64,000 bases of DNA from Eudorina sp. 2006-703-Eu-15. Its lineage: Eukaryota > Chlorophyta > Chlorophyceae > Chlamydomonadales > Volvocaceae. The position numbers and the translations under genes are program-made. The first letter of the stretch is position 1. The number at the start of each line of letters is the position of its first letter. Under the pieces are notes generated by a model. It did no database searches and had not been told where the DNA came from. It saw nothing but the letters and a program-made list of their open reading frames with translations. The stretch lies in contig BDSI01000004.1 of assembly GCA_003117195.1 (NCBI GenBank), positions 553,290 through 617,289 of the forward strand, written 5' to 3'. Shown piece by piece: positions 24,731 through 37,400 of this stretch.

Positions 24731-26032
24731 ATGGCCCGCGAAACCCGCCAACCCGCCAACCCCCAACGGCCCCCATCCGGGCCCCCTGACTCTGCCCGAG
24801 CCACGGCCTCCACCGCCCGCACCGCCTCCGCCTCCGCCTCCACCTCCCATGACTCGCGAGGTACCGCCGGCGGCGCGCGGCGGTACTCTGCCTCCGCCTC
24901 CGCCTTCGCCGCCGCCGCCGCCGCCCCGCCCGGCATCAACATCCGAGCTCCGCTGCCCAACCTCGCGCTGCTGGTGTGGGCGTTGCTGCTCTTTCTGGGC
25001 GTCTCTATGCAAGCCACCCGGGCATGTCAGGTCACAGTGCACCCGGCGTGCAGCGCCGCCGCCGCCGCCGTCACCGCCGCCGGCCCGCAAGCGGCCCGCG
25101 GATGGGCGCAGCGTCGTCAGCGGGGGATCCCCGTGAGGTCCACCGGCGGCATGGACGGGGCGGCGCTGCCGCCGCCGCTGGCGCCCCTGCCGGCTCCGCC
25201 ACTGCCGCCGCTTCCTCGCGCTGTCATCACCCGCAACAGCAGCGGCCCCGCCGCCCAGGCAAGTTATGCCTTACTTACCCTTCAATTCGGACCCAACGGA
25301 ACCCACTAATCGCACGCGCCCCGCCAGCTAGGCAAGCGCCATGCGTGCCTTGAGGAGGAAGTATGCGGATCCTCCGATTAAACCCCAGCCGCCGTACAGC
25401 CGTCGTACATCCGCCGTACATGGTGTTTCCGTAAGGCGGCGGCTTCGGCTTCACGCTGTCACACACCAGTGCCCCTCAGGCCGCAGCAGGGTCCGCCGTG
25501 ACACACATGTCTCTCATATCAGCGTATGTATGTTCCAATGATGTACCCATGATGTGATGTGATGTGGTTTCACACTGTGCCCCCGACCGTCCTCCGGGTC
25601 CGTCGTCCTCTGGAACCTGATCCACCCCTTCGCATCCCGCATCCAACCCCCGCTGCTGCTGCTGCTGCTGCTTCATCCGCGCGGGCTTGCTTGATGGATG
25701 TCCGGCAGTTGGTTACCGGCGCTCCGAGCGCCATCGCCCCGCTCCTGACGGCGACGGCGACGACGACGACAACTGCAGCGACAGCTGCAGCTTGCGGACG
25801 TGCAACTGCTGCCGGAGCGGCCGCGCGGCATCGCCGACCCGTCCGACCCGCCATGCCATGGTCGGGACCACCCATCCCCGGCAGCACCGGCAGCAGCCGC
25901 TTGTTCCACCTCACGACGGACCCCTCACCCCCGCGTGGGCCCGCCGTGCCGCTGCTGGACGCCCCGGCGATGGCGGCGGAAGCGCTGATGATGGATCCCC
26001 CGAGCGACTTGGCGTCCATCTGCGTCATGTAG
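24731..26032 (+). CDS. Signal-anchored, Pro/Ala-rich protein, exon model incomplete
   Basis: The first exon opens at ATG 24731 and runs to about 25258. It has about 75 Ser/Ala/Arg/Pro-rich residues, a hydrophobic segment (LALLVWALLLFLGVSM), then ACQVTVHPACSAAAAAV and a Pro-Leu stretch (PLAPLPAPPLPPLPRAV). The exon end is a GC-type donor (CAG followed by GCAAGT). A second open stretch at about 25595-26032 in the frame ending DLASICVM is Ala/Thr-rich and could be the last exon, but I cannot find a clean acceptor joining the two. The product is probably secreted or membrane-anchored. No family is recognised; the second half may belong to something else. Confidence 0.3.
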
Positions 26033-28015
26033 ATCAGCAGACCGCCGAGGGGCGAGGCGGGCCGATAAGGGCCCGACGAGGGCCGGCCGGCCGGGAAAAG
26101 GGAAACCCTAGATACACGAAGAAGACAAAATACTATCAGGGTTCGGGGAGCGCCGCGAGACGGGCTGCCGAGGCGGGGAAGCCACGCGAGCGAGAGCCCG
26201 ACGTGGACCGCCCAGGCAGGCAGCAGCGTGGCGATGTAGCCAGCGCGGAGACGACTGCAGGAGGACTGGTGACGTGATGAGGGGCAGCGGGCGGCGGCGG
26301 GAGCAGCGCCACCGGCGCCGGGCGGAGAATTATGGAGAGGCACCCTAGAGCGTGCATCCTAGGGGCTGCGTGGGTGCACGGCGGTGCAGGCAGCAGGGGC
26401 ATTCCTACAGACATACACACATGTGCGGCACTGACACACACATACAGCGGAGATAGCGAGGTTGAGCGGCTACAGCAGCGGATGGGCCGGAGGCCTGGTG
26501 CGGTGCGGTGCGATAGTGCCCTGCCTGGAGCCCACCCCTCGCGCCGGCGGACAGCGGCGGACAGGACGGACAGAGGGCGGAAAACGCGGCTTCGCGCTTC
26601 GCGCTTCGCGCGCGTGGTTCGGTTGGGCTGCGAGGTCACCCTCATGCATGTGCCATGCAGGTGTGCAATCACGGAGGTAGGGCCAGCCGTGCCGACCCCA
26701 GGTGCTGCGGATACTGAGAGCTCGTCGTTCGCAGGAATGAGCACGGACGTGCGGGACCGTGTAGGGTACAGCCAGCCTTAAACAGAAAACATGATACAGT
26801 TATCCTGAAAGAATACCGTATGTATGGGACGCCGGCCGCACGGGTCTGATCTTGAGCGTGGCGGACAGGAAGCAGGGGCTGGCGCGGAGGAGAAACGAAG
26901 TCGGGCGCTAGCTGCCGTACTACCTACCGCCCGTATGTCGAACGTGTGTGTTTCGGTGCTTGCGATGGTCGCGTTCCACCAGACGTCACCGCTAGGGCAG
27001 CAATCAGCGGTCAAAGGTTCGGCGTTCATCGCTCTGATCCTCATTCTGGCAATCTCGGACGAGAGGTCGGTTGCACCGCTCTTGTCGTACGTGCGCCGCG
27101 TGTTCGTATGTGTATCGACGGGCCTTATAGGCATTGCGTGGTCTGCAAGGTAGGATATGATCATTACGACTGGTCAAACTGGTTGCACCCAGCGTTTTCT
27201 TTATTACATGCCGTGACTATGCAGCATGTCGTGGTTGCACTTTGAATTAATAAGTGAATGGTGGATTACTGCTTTTGCCTGTCCGCCGCCTCAAATCCCA
27301 ACGCTCCCACCCACACGCGCTGTGACCTTCAACGCGAATATGTACTGTACAATGCAGTAAAGTGAGCTCAGTTGTCTTCGTACTGGAGCGTGGGTTTTGT
27401 TTCGACCCGAAATGGCCTAAGGACCCACGGGTCGGTGGCGTTGTGACGGTTGTCAACTTGTCGATCGCCTTCACCTTCTTCATTGAAAGAAAAGAAACTT
27501 TGAACGTTTAGAAGCGCTAATGTCTCATATTACCCCTGAAACGCATGAATTATAATATTATCAACCGGACTCTAGCAACCGGGCCTGCCTTCGCCACCAT
27601 GCATTTGTGCGCTGATGAAAGCCGTCTCACTGCAAGAGCAACGCGCACAACTGTAACATCCTTAATAATAATTATCACGCGTAGTACCTGTGCGTAAAAG
27701 TGCAGGACACCAACCTCATGGAGTATATGATGTACTGTAAAGCTGGAGACCTCGGCCGAAGAGTGACCTTGCCTGGTCATGTTCAGATGCTTTGGACCGG
27801 AGCCGTCCCCGCAAGCCCCGAAAATTATTTTGCTATCTGCATCAAGTCATTCCCAGAAGCTCCCCTAGCTAATTGCCTCACGTCGTCAACAATTAATTAC
27901 CTCGTGGATCGCGTCCTGGCGGTCAGGCTTTCTTTGAGTCATTCCAAACCAGGCGCTAGCGGCCGTCCACGCTGCTGCCATCCCCAGCAGATCTGGTGCT
28001 GCCTGCAGCGAGACC
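26033..28015. other. Intergenic, no gene supported
   Basis: About 2 kb, becoming AT-richer from 27,150 to 27,900. GACCCACGGGTC lies at 27422. Short frames show no motif. The last part is the probable promoter and leader of copy B, whose start codon lies in a good ACCATGG context. Confidence 0.5.
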
Positions 28016-31000
28016 ATGGAAGAAAAACACCGGCGAAAAAAACCGTTCCGAACCGGCGGCACGGCTCCATCGCGCCGACAGCAACCGCCGCCGCGATCGC
28101 GGCCGACGCCGCCACCGACGGCCGAACCCTTCCGCGTCTGGATGGCGTGCCGCGCCTACAAGCTGGACGTGGCCATACTCCTAACCGACCTGCTATTGGG
28201 CAACGCACTGTATATGGTCAAAGTCCTCTCCAGCCTGCTATGCAGCCCGGTCGCTGGTTGGCCGCAGGCCGCCGCGAGGGTGCAGCTCCTTCCCCCGCTC
28301 GGCCTGGCGGCGGCGGCGGGCCGCGCCGCCGACGACACTCTCCTGACCCACTTCCCCTGCGCCGCCGGCTGCGCGCGACAGCTGCTGTACATTCTCCGTA
28401 CCGGGGCCGTCCTCGACCCCCGGCTGCGGTGGCGGCTGTACGACTACGGCAATTTGGGTCACGTCGTGATGCAGTGCATGGCGCTGGCCGTCGCGCTGGC
28501 GGCGCCGTCGCTGTACGTCAGGTGGCGGCATGTCGTACTCGGCGCCGTCATCGTGGTAACCATCATGACGTCGGGCGTGGCGGCGGCGCTGGCGCCCGAC
28601 GGGCTGTTCCCCTTCGGTGCCGCTGCCTACCTGGGCGCCCTGCGGTACCGACTTGGAGTCGTCTTCAGCAGCTGGAAGATCATCATACTCCAGGCGCGTG
28701 GCTGGGACGATGAGTTTCTTTACCTGTGGTTCCTCTGTGGTTCCTTTCCGCGCGTGGTTTTTATCTTTATTTTTATCTTTATTTTCTTTATTAATGATCT
28801 TACAGTGGACCCTCGTGCCCTCACCCCTCCCACCTCCCACCTCCCCCTCGCAGCTGCCCACCCCGATGCTGCTCAAGATGGCGCCGCCGACATGGCTGCT
28901 GATGTTTGTTGCCGTACTCTGCGCGGACGCCAAACTGGCGGCGGTCGGGCTGGTGCCGGCCCGGGGCAACCCGCCTCTGCTGGGCGCGACGGGACCCCTG
29001 GTCATGCCCCTCATCGCCATCGTCGTACTGCCGTACCTGCTGATGTACGTGCAAGAGCGTCTGTGGCTGCTGCCGCAGTACGACATTTACCGGCGGAGCT
29101 GCGAGGCCGCGACGATGGGACGGGTGCTCGGGGCCGGCGGCGGCGGCGGCGGCGGCGGGGGCGGGGCCAGTAGCACCGCCGCCACACGTGCAGCAGGCTT
29201 GTCTTACGATTACGGGCAGGAAGGCGGGACCGCGCTGCGCAAAGGTGCTGATCCGCCTGATGGTCTGCATGATGAGAAAGCGGAAGCGCCGGCAGCCGCA
29301 GCAGCAGCTGCAGCAGCAGCGGCAGCAGCAGCGGCAGGAGGTCCCCGGCGACGGCAGGAATGCGCCGAGGCGGTTACGGAGCCAGTACGACATACTGGCG
29401 GCGCCGTCGCCGCTGTGTCCCTCAGGGGGTCTGCGGACCGCAGCGACCGTCCGTCTTCCTCGTCGGTCGTGGAGGGCGGCTGTCGTGTTGCAGTGGTACC
29501 GGTGGCGGCGGCGCGCACGCCATCGCCTGCCGGCGGGTCTGCCGTACAAACGGGGCTCCTGACGCGTGCCGTACAGGACGATTCGGGCGCAGTCGCACCT
29601 GTCCTGTTGCAGGTGGCGCAGGGCGCGGACTTCGTGCCGTACAGGTCCGCATCCGGCGGCGGCCGTACAGTCGTCATCAGCGTCAAGCAGCCCCTGCCCG
29701 CGGGGTGTAGTTTTGAGTCCGTTGCGGGCCCTATGACCGCCGCCGCCGCCGCCGTCTTTGCGCGTGAACCCCGGCTCGACCGGGCGGCTATCGGCTGCCC
29801 GCGTCGTCGCGCACTCCGAGCCGGCGGCGCGGCTCCGTCGCCGCAGCTGCCGCTCCACGTCACAACCGCTGACGGCAGCCCGTCGCGGCACGACGGCTGC
29901 GCGGCGGATGCGATGTACGGCATCAGGCCGTGCCAACTGTCGCCCGCTCGGGGCATGCGCCCGTTGTCCCTGGCGTGCGTCGAGGGCTGCGCGCAGCTGC
30001 TTATGGTCGTACACTTGGGGGTTGATGGTCAGGAAGGCCGCGAGCAAGCCGCGGGCAGCGGCGGCGGCGGCGGCAGCGACGCCGCCGCCTTTGCCGCCGC
30101 GCCCGGGAGCCCCAAGCAGCAGGAGGGACCTCTACCGCCGCCGCCGCTGCTGCCGCCGCTCCCTCTCTCCAATGACGTCATCGCGTCCGCGTTGCATGCA
30201 ACGGCACGGGATGCCATCGCTCGGATGCTGTACGGCCGCCAGTACGACGCTACGGAGGCCGCCGGCGGCGGCCCAGCCGGCGGCGGGGAGTGGGATGCGG
30301 ATGTGGTGGCGACCGTAACCATCCAAGACTCCTGTTGCGTGCAAGGGGCGGCGGTCCTGCTGTGGCCGCCGGTGCTGAGCCGCGCCGCGCCGCGCCGCGC
30401 TCGCCCGCCGACGACTCCTGGCGCCCCGCCGATCGCACCAACGCATCCCGGCCAGGATGTAACGGGCGAGGGGACCAGCGGTCACGGCACTCCGCGGGAT
30501 GGGGCCACGGCGGGCGGCGGCACCGGTGGCGGCGGCGAGGCGGGGCACGTCCCGGAGTCGCAGTCTGGGACACCCCTGGAGGGAGGACTTCCCGAAGGGG
30601 CGGAGCAGCCGACTGCCGGGGCGGTTGAGGCCGCGGCGGCGGCGGCGGAGGCGGCGGAGGCGGCGGAGGCGGCGGAGGCGGCGGAGGCGGCGGAGGCGGC
30701 GGAGGCGGCGGCGGCGGCGGCGGCGGAGGCGGCGGAGGCGGCGGAGGCGGCGGAGGCGGCGGAGGCGGCGGAGGCGGCGGAGGCGGCGGAGGCGGCGGAG
30801 GCGGCGGAGGCGGCGGAGGCGGCGGAGGCGGCGGCGGCGGAGGCGGCGGAGGCGGCGGAGGCGGCGGAGGCGGCGGAGGCGGCGGAGGCGGCGGAGGCGG
30901 CGGAGGCGGCGGAGGCGGCGGAGGCGGCGGAGGCGGCGGAGGCGGCGGAGGCGGCGGAGGCGGCGGAGGCGGCGGAGGCGGCGGAGGCGGCGGAGGCGGC

Positions 31001-34000
31001 GGAGGCGGCGGAGGCGGCGGAGGCGGCGGAGGCGGCGGAGGCGGCGGAGGCGGCGGAGGCGGCGGAGGCGGCGGAGGCGGCGGAGGCGGCGGAGGCGGCG
31101 GAGGCGGCGGAGGAGGCTCCAGGGGAAGGCCCTAGGAGCTGCGCGGCTGGAGACCCGGCCGCCGCAGCCGCAGCCGCAGCCGCCCCGGCGGCGGCGGCGG
31201 TTGTGGCGGTTGTTCTTCCGGCGGCGGCGCTGCGCGGGCGGACCTTGGTGCGCTGCGTGGTAGTCGGACCCATGGGTCGGCCGGGCCGCCAGGAGGCCCT
31301 CCTGGACGAGGAGGTGGCGGCGGAGCCGCTGGCGCCGAGCGGGGGCGCCGAGGAGGCCGTCGGGGGCGGGCGGGACGGCTCGGCGGGTTGCGGTGGCGGA
31401 GACGGCATGGACGAGTCTTTGACGGCCGTCAGGTATCTGGCGCACAACGACATTCTGCAACGGCTGTCACCGATGACCCGCAGGGTCCGCCGGAGTATCA
31501 TGAATAAAATTATGCAATGGCGCGTTAGGTTCCATCGTTATCTGATTTGGCCACCATGTTTGTTTGTTAGTTACAGGAAAAGATGACATCAGGCATGGCC
31601 CGTCAACTGTACGTGTGATTTGGTGTCCCGGCATGCCGTGCCGACACTGGTGTGTGTTTTATGTTTTGTGCCTGCAGGCTTCAACTGCCCCTGGCAGCGC
31701 TGGCGGCCTCCGGTGCGTTATTGCTGTACCTGCTGCCACCGTGGTCTGCAGACAACCTAACAGCGCAGCAGCAGCCGCCGGAGCAGCCGCCGCCGGAGCA
31801 GCCGCCTGAGCTCACTACTGCTGCTGATGCGGCTGTTGCTGCTGCTACAGCTGCAACCGGCAAGGCCGGACCTGAGAACACTGCTGCCGGCACTGAACCC
31901 GCGGCTGCCCCCCAACCTGGGCCAGCCGCCGGCTCCGCCGCGTCACCCCTAGTCGCCCTGCCGCTGCTGGTACTCACGGCGGAGGCGGCGGAGGATGTAC
32001 TGCAAGTGTACGGCAGGGCACTCGGTATACAGGGTCAAGTTGCCGTCGAGTACCTGGAGCGAGTGGCCCTGCGACGACGAGCCACCGACCCATGGGACGC
32101 CGCCGTACAAAGCGACGGGGTCCGCCTGCCGCCGCCGCCGCGCGCACTGTTGGCCGCCGCTGCGGAGGCGCAGCGCCGCAGCGGCCTGTTAGATCTCGCA
32201 TACGACATTGGCGCACTTCTAAGCATGCCGTACAATGACGGCAGCAGCAGCAGCAGTAGCAGTAGCGGCGGCGGCGGCGGCGGCGGGTTACGAGCAGCCG
32301 GAGCGGGGCCGGAGGACGCGGCGGCGGCGGCGGCGGCGGCGGCGCACGACGCTCCCGACCCACGGTTCGTGCGCCACGTGCTGGACTCCCTGGAGTGGCT
32401 TGGCATGGCGGCATGCAGGCAGGAATGTCTGAGGGTCCTTTCCCTGGTCTCGGAGCCACCGGTAACAGCACCAACGGAGGCAGCTGATCCTGACCCCGCG
32501 GGACGAGCGGTCGCAGCCCTGGACCAGCAGCAGACCAGCGGCGACATCTGCGGCGGCGACATCGACATCGGCGGCGGCGACATCGACATCGGCGGCGGCG
32601 ACATCGACATCGGCGGCGGCGACAGCGACATCTGCAGCGGCGGCGGTGGGGGCGGTCGCGGCCACCACGTCGGGCGGATACCCGAGACGATGAGCCGGGA
32701 GACTGTGTCGTCGCGAGGTGTCGGGGGAACCGTCCAGAACCAGCGCCGTACCGCACAACAGCACCAACCCAACACCGTCCAGACCGCTCCAGGGAAGGCA
32801 GCCCCACCGACAGCTGCCGGCGGCGGCACTCAGACCGGCGGCGGCGCCGTCAGCAGCGGCTTGGTCCCGCGAGCCGGCCAGTATCGAGGAGCCCCGCCAG
32901 CGGCTGTGGCGGCGGCGGCGGCGGCTGTGGCGGCCGCGTGGCGGCGGTTGCTGTGTGCGCCGCCGGTAGTTGGCTTCTCCCCGCCCACCCTGGAGCGCTC
33001 GTACCAGCGGTACAAGGGCGCATGTTGCGCCTCCCTGGACCGGATGGCGCTGCTGCTGCTACTTCCGCTACAGCTGTCCACCACACTGCGGACGCTGAGG
33101 GCGTTGCTTGCCGCCGTAAAGGGAGCGGCTGTACGGCAGCTGCAGGCGGCGGCGGCGGCGGCCGCGGCCGCGGCGGCTGGTGGGGCCATCCACGGCCCAG
33201 GCGGCACTGCGGGGCCCGGCTGGCTCCCCCTCCACGGCGGCGATGGCGGCGTGGCGGCGGCGCCGCCGCCGAGTAGTGACGTACACTCGATGCAGCTGCA
33301 GATGGTGTCGCAGCTGATCCATCTGAGCTCCACGGTGGTGCCGCTCGTGCTCGTGTTCTGCACCTCTATGCACACCAGGTACGACACGTACGGCATGTAC
33401 GGCAAAAATGTGTATATTAGCTGGCAAAATCCGCTGTCCGCTGTCCGCTGTAACGTTCATTCATTCAAAATCTGTTGTGCAGTACTGGCGGGGCGCGTCC
33501 CTCCGCGCACGGCTGCGGCGGAGCTCATTCACAGCTGTCGTCTGTAGTTCTTTCGAAGGTGTGAGTGGACAACGCAGACACGTAGGCAACTCGCGGGACT
33601 AAGGGTCCAACTTGTGACGATTACATTAACACAGACATCGCAACCTACGTTAACACAGGTAGCTGCGCCGCCTGCTGTTGCCGCCCATGCCTGTCCCTCA
33701 TTTCAGGCGCCGCAACGCAGTGTTGCTGCTGCGCGTCTTGCTGGAGTACGGCATCCTGGCCCTCATCCAGATGCCGTACCCCTTTCCCTGGAGCGACTCC
33801 ACACTCCTGCCCATGCCTGTCACATGGATGGACGCGTGCCGGCAGTGCCGCGTGATCGCCCTGTACCGCTGTGTCTGGGAACCAGCCACGCTCCAGGTAC
33901 GTACCTACACACTACATACGGCAGTAGTACGACACCGCGCCTGTTTCGTACCTCCGCCGTACTCTGAAAAGTACGGCATGCCCGCCCTCGCACTCTACAC

Positions 34001-34514
34001 AGCTAGCTAGCTGGCACGACCATCAGACAGCAGGATGAGGGGCGCAGCCTCGAGGTCCGTCCATTCACTCGCACGCACCCTTACAATTGAGGATGTTACA
34101 GCCCTGGTGATGGGTATCGACGAATGCATTTGGCTGCTGGCTGTGGCACCCGGCCGTCGACCGCTCCGTTCGGCCCACTGTGTGCTATCGCCGCGCCATT
34201 GAAACGTACGCCCGCAGTTATCGCCGCGCGTCGAGATCTGGGCGGTGGCGGCCGCCTTGGTCCCCATGACGCAGCTGATGCGCCGCTGCTTCGGCGGCCG
34301 CTGGCGACCCGCGGGTCTGTTCGTACTGTGCAACTCGGCCTCGCAGCTGCTCATCTCCGCCGCCACCGACCTGTACACTCGACGGAGGTTCTTGAGGGCC
34401 GCCAGTGGCATTGCAGGGACGGCGCCCCTTGCCGTGGAAGGCGCGGCGGCGGCGGTCGCGGCCACCGCCGGCGCCGGCGGTGGCAAACGGGCGCGGCGGC
34501 GGTGCCGTGCGTGA
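28016..34514 (+). CDS. Polytopic membrane protein family, copy B (complete, ~1814 residues)
   Basis: Five exons close in phase: 28016-28693, 28854-31432, 31678-33378, 33707-33896 and 34218-34514, total 5445 nt. About ten hydrophobic segments are visible. Examples are VAILLTDLLLGNALYMV and VMQCMALAVALAAPSLYV in exon 1, MPLIAIVVLPYLLMYV in exon 2, VVPLVLVFC at the end of exon 3, AVLLLRVLLEYGILALIQM in exon 4 and WAVAAALVPM in exon 5. Conserved soluble blocks are LRWRLYDYGNLGHVV, SLACVEGCAQLLMVV, VVLPAAALRGR and DLYTRRRFLRAA. Exon 2 includes a ~465-bp GGCGGA repeat giving Glu-Ala-Ala runs. The exon 1 donor reads CAG-GCGCGT, where copy C has CAG-GTACGA. This is the best member of the family, but I recognise no domain, so function is unknown. 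Low-complexity segments are probably loops. Confidence 0.7.
30647..31112. repeat. GGCGGA hexanucleotide repeat inside copy B exon 2
   Basis: About 465 bp of GAGGCG/GGCGGA with rare GGC-only interruptions. It is read in frame as repeating Glu-Ala-Ala, and as Arg runs or Ser-Ala runs in the other frames. The length is a multiple that keeps the frame open, and copies A and C lack it, so it is a recent in-frame expansion. Confidence 0.95.
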
Positions 34515-34543
34515 CGCGTGACGCGTGTTTTCATCATCAGGAC

Positions 34544-34605
34544 GACTGACTGACTGACTGACTGACTGACTGACTGACTGACTGACTGACTGACTGACTG
34601 ACTGA
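34544..34605. repeat. GACT tetranucleotide microsatellite
   Basis: About 15 uninterrupted copies of GACT, in the presumed 3' untranslated region of copy B. Confidence 0.95.
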
Positions 34606-36062
34606 CACAGATGATGACTCCGCTCGCACGCACGTGCCACGTCCAGTGGTGCAGTGACACATGAAGCACACAGAGAGCTAGGACCCTGTCTACCGATTCA
34701 TTCTGGAACATTCGGACCGGCGGCGAAGACGTATGTACAAGATGCCGGCGTGCAAACGAACTAGGGCCTGGGGACCCGTGGGGCCCGGGGGGCCCCGCCC
34801 CGGGCGGGTCGCACCGACCGGAGGCGGATGTCGGCTGTGTCGTACGCACCAGCAGCGACCCGCGGGCCGGGTTTTCCACTCTTTTTGGATTGATGATGTT
34901 CCAGTGAACCTCGCTAGTAGGGCCATCTGTCGGCGACAGCCGCGGCTTCCTCTCTAGCTGACCACACACTCCCACTATGCGTGTGTGTATGCTGCGTAGT
35001 AGGACCCGCGGGGTCCGCTGTAACCTCCTTAATCAAGTAGTAGTAACCAGCATGTATGCCCACGCACATCTCTCTCGTTGCGGGGGCCCCACCGCATGCA
35101 TCGCCGCCTGGGGGTGCTGGATTGATGCGTCGTTGCGTGTTCGTTGGCACGTGCCCTTGTTGGTCGCCTGTGATGGCGATCAATCTTAGGGAGGGGGGAT
35201 ATCGGGCCTACCTGTCTCAGGCAGGCAGGGGTGGTGATGGGATCAATCAAGCGCGCGGTAGCTACCTACAACCTATTAGTCAGGTGGGGTGGGGTGTAGG
35301 TAGGGCAGCTGGGGGGGTGCGTGGTTATCAGGCCGCGCCTTGCCGGGATCCAGCTGGGGTACAGGGTTTAGGGCTTATGATGATGAGTGAACCAATCGGA
35401 AGCCAGTGTTCCTCTGTGCCGTGTTTGACGGTCGAGGGCAGTTCGTTTCTGCGGCTGGGGGTTGAAGAGGGTCCATGTACGGCGCGGTCGTACACCGTAC
35501 GGTGGCTACCAGAGCGATCGAGTTCGAATCGCGGGACGAACAGCGAGGTGGGGTCAGACGAAGAGCGAGGTGGGGTCAGGTTCGCGAGTCCATACCATCC
35601 TTGATGCGCACGACGGCCAACGAAGAAAAGTTCTCCAGGCATCATATGCGACACTACTTAGCCTTACTTGCAGAATACAGGCGATTAATAACGCGAGTAC
35701 GTGACTCGGTCGCTCTCTTCTTGCATGCCGCGTGATCGCCGCGAGCAGTACTACGAATCTACGACGTACTGCCAAATGGGCGTCACGTACAAGGATTACA
35801 TCACCACCCGCCCACGGCTTGGCTTCCGCCCGCGATCATTCCGCTCGTCCTCTCGGAAGAAGCACTCTTAGGCCTCCGCCGCCCACCTTGGACATCTATC
35901 CGTCTATTTACGGCAGAGGCAGCATCGCACTTCAATGCGGCTCATTTACGCAACCCGCCGCTGAAGCCTCGACTCCAATTCAAAAACGGCAAAATTACGT
36001 CTGGCGAACCGCCTCCACACCAGCAGCGCTGCATATGGACGTGGCTTACCGCCTTGTAGGTG

Positions 36063-36147
36063 GGGCCTGCCAGGGCTTGCCCTGGTATACACCGTTGATC
36101 CCATTTCGGGGTCCGCTGTAACGTTCATTCATTCATTCATTCAGTCA
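36063..36147 (+). mobile_element. Dispersed short element with ATTC tail (possible SINE/LINE 3' end)
   Basis: The stretch reads GGCTTGCCCTGGTATACACC, then GATCCC, GGGGTCCGCTGTAACG and TTCATTCATTCATTCATTC. A close relative lies at 4560-4627, and shorter versions lie near 6449, 15818, 33440 and 47506. A shared 3' end plus a short tandem tail and variable 5' truncation is typical of non-LTR retroelements or SINEs. Confidence 0.45.
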
Positions 36148-36796
36148 GTCATATACGGTACACCAGCAAAAGCTAGAAAAGTCCAATACTCGGACTGCCG
36201 CGCGCGGTGCGTGGACGGCCGCGACGCTACGTACCAAGCCTCAACAACAACAACAACAACAACAACAACGCAATAATGATACCTTCGCGCCGATTTCGGG
36301 ACCGACCGGCGACGGCTGCGGGGCCTTCTGCTGCTGCTGCCGCCGTCGCCGCCGCCCTGCCGCCCCGCCGCCCCGTCTCTTTCAGCCGCTGGATTGCTGC
36401 CCGCTCTTACACCTCGGACCTCCTGCTGCTGTCCTCCGAATTAATTGGCCTGAATGCGCCGTACGCTGCCAAGATGTTGTCCGCTCTGATGTGCAGCCCC
36501 CTCGCCGGCTGCCCCGCCGCCACCGCCCTGCCGTACCTGCACCCGCCGTTGGATCCGACCGCCCGCGCCGTGGACGTGCTCCTGGCCCGCTTCCCCTGCG
36601 GATCCAGCTACGTACGACAGCTGCTTTACATTCTCCGTACCGGGGCCGTCCTCGACCCCCGGCTGCGGTGGCGGCTGTACGACTACGGCAATCTGGGTCA
36701 CGTCGTGACGCAGTGCGCGGCGCTGGCCGTCGCGCTGGCGGCGCCGTCGCTGTACGTCAGGTGGCGGCATGTCGTATTCGTTGCGATCAGCGCGGT

Positions 36797-36804
36797 CAGC
36801 TTGG
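36797..36804. repeat. Target-site duplication, left copy
   Basis: CAGCTTGG directly precedes the element and is repeated at 39718-39725. It lies within codons of copy C exon 1. Confidence 0.85.
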
Positions 36805-36826
36805 CAGTAAGGAAACGGCCCCAGAA

Positions 36827-37400
36827 GTGGGCTCGGTGCGCGCACCGAAAAATGACGCGGTTTCTGGGCTCGGTGCGCGCACCGATCCGTGCGCGCACCG
36901 AGCCGAGTTTTACGGATGTGTGTCGTGCCCGCACTAGCATCTACAGAAAATGTAATATATTGGCACTAAGAATGAAGATTCCACAGGTGCCTCCCAACAG
37001 GCACCGGGATCCGGCCGTTGGGGGCAGGAGGCCACAAAGCACGGCTCGGTGCGCGCACTGATCCGTGCGCGCACTGAGCCCAGTTGCACGGATGTGTGTC
37101 GTGCCCGCACCTGTTTCCATAGATATGTAAATGTTGTAATGGCCATGAGATGGACGATTCCCGCAGATCGCTTCCAACAGGCACCGGATGGGGGTGGGAG
37201 GTTACAAAACACGGCTGGGTGCGCGCACCGATGGGTGCGCGCACCCAGCCCAGATTCATGGATCTGTGTCGCTGTCGCAGTAGTGCCCACAGATGCGGAA
37301 ACCAGCAATAGCACTGAGAAATGTCAGTCACGGGCAGATGCTGAGAAGAGGCCCGCCGCTGGCAGGAGGCCACAAAACACGGCTGGGTGCGCGGGACCTC
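36827..37400. repeat. Left subterminal palindrome array
   Basis: Diverged units of about 160-180 bp each contain a palindrome built on CGGTGCGCGCACCG, centred near 36890, 37064 and 37232. A partial unit at about 37383 is fused to the truncated protease exon. Such arrays could bind transposase. Confidence 0.75.

Larger units (their letters stand above)
34515..36275. other. Intergenic between copies B and C
   Basis: Contains a GACT tetranucleotide run at 34544-34605 just after the copy B stop codon and a GGGGTCCGCTGTAAC word at 35013-35027. A fuller copy of that dispersed repeat lies at about 36063-36147. A CAA run at 36242-36270 lies in the probable 5' leader of copy C. No gene is seen. Confidence 0.6.

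Noticed and set aside
30499..31263. Frames of pure Arg or Ser-Ala across the GGCGGA repeat
   Set aside because: They are other readings of the same hexanucleotide. Only the Glu-Ala-Ala frame joins conserved exon 2 sequence on both sides.
35500..35545. tRNA-like T-arm sequence GAGTTCGAATCGCGGG
   Set aside because: No matching acceptor, D or anticodon stems could be found around it.
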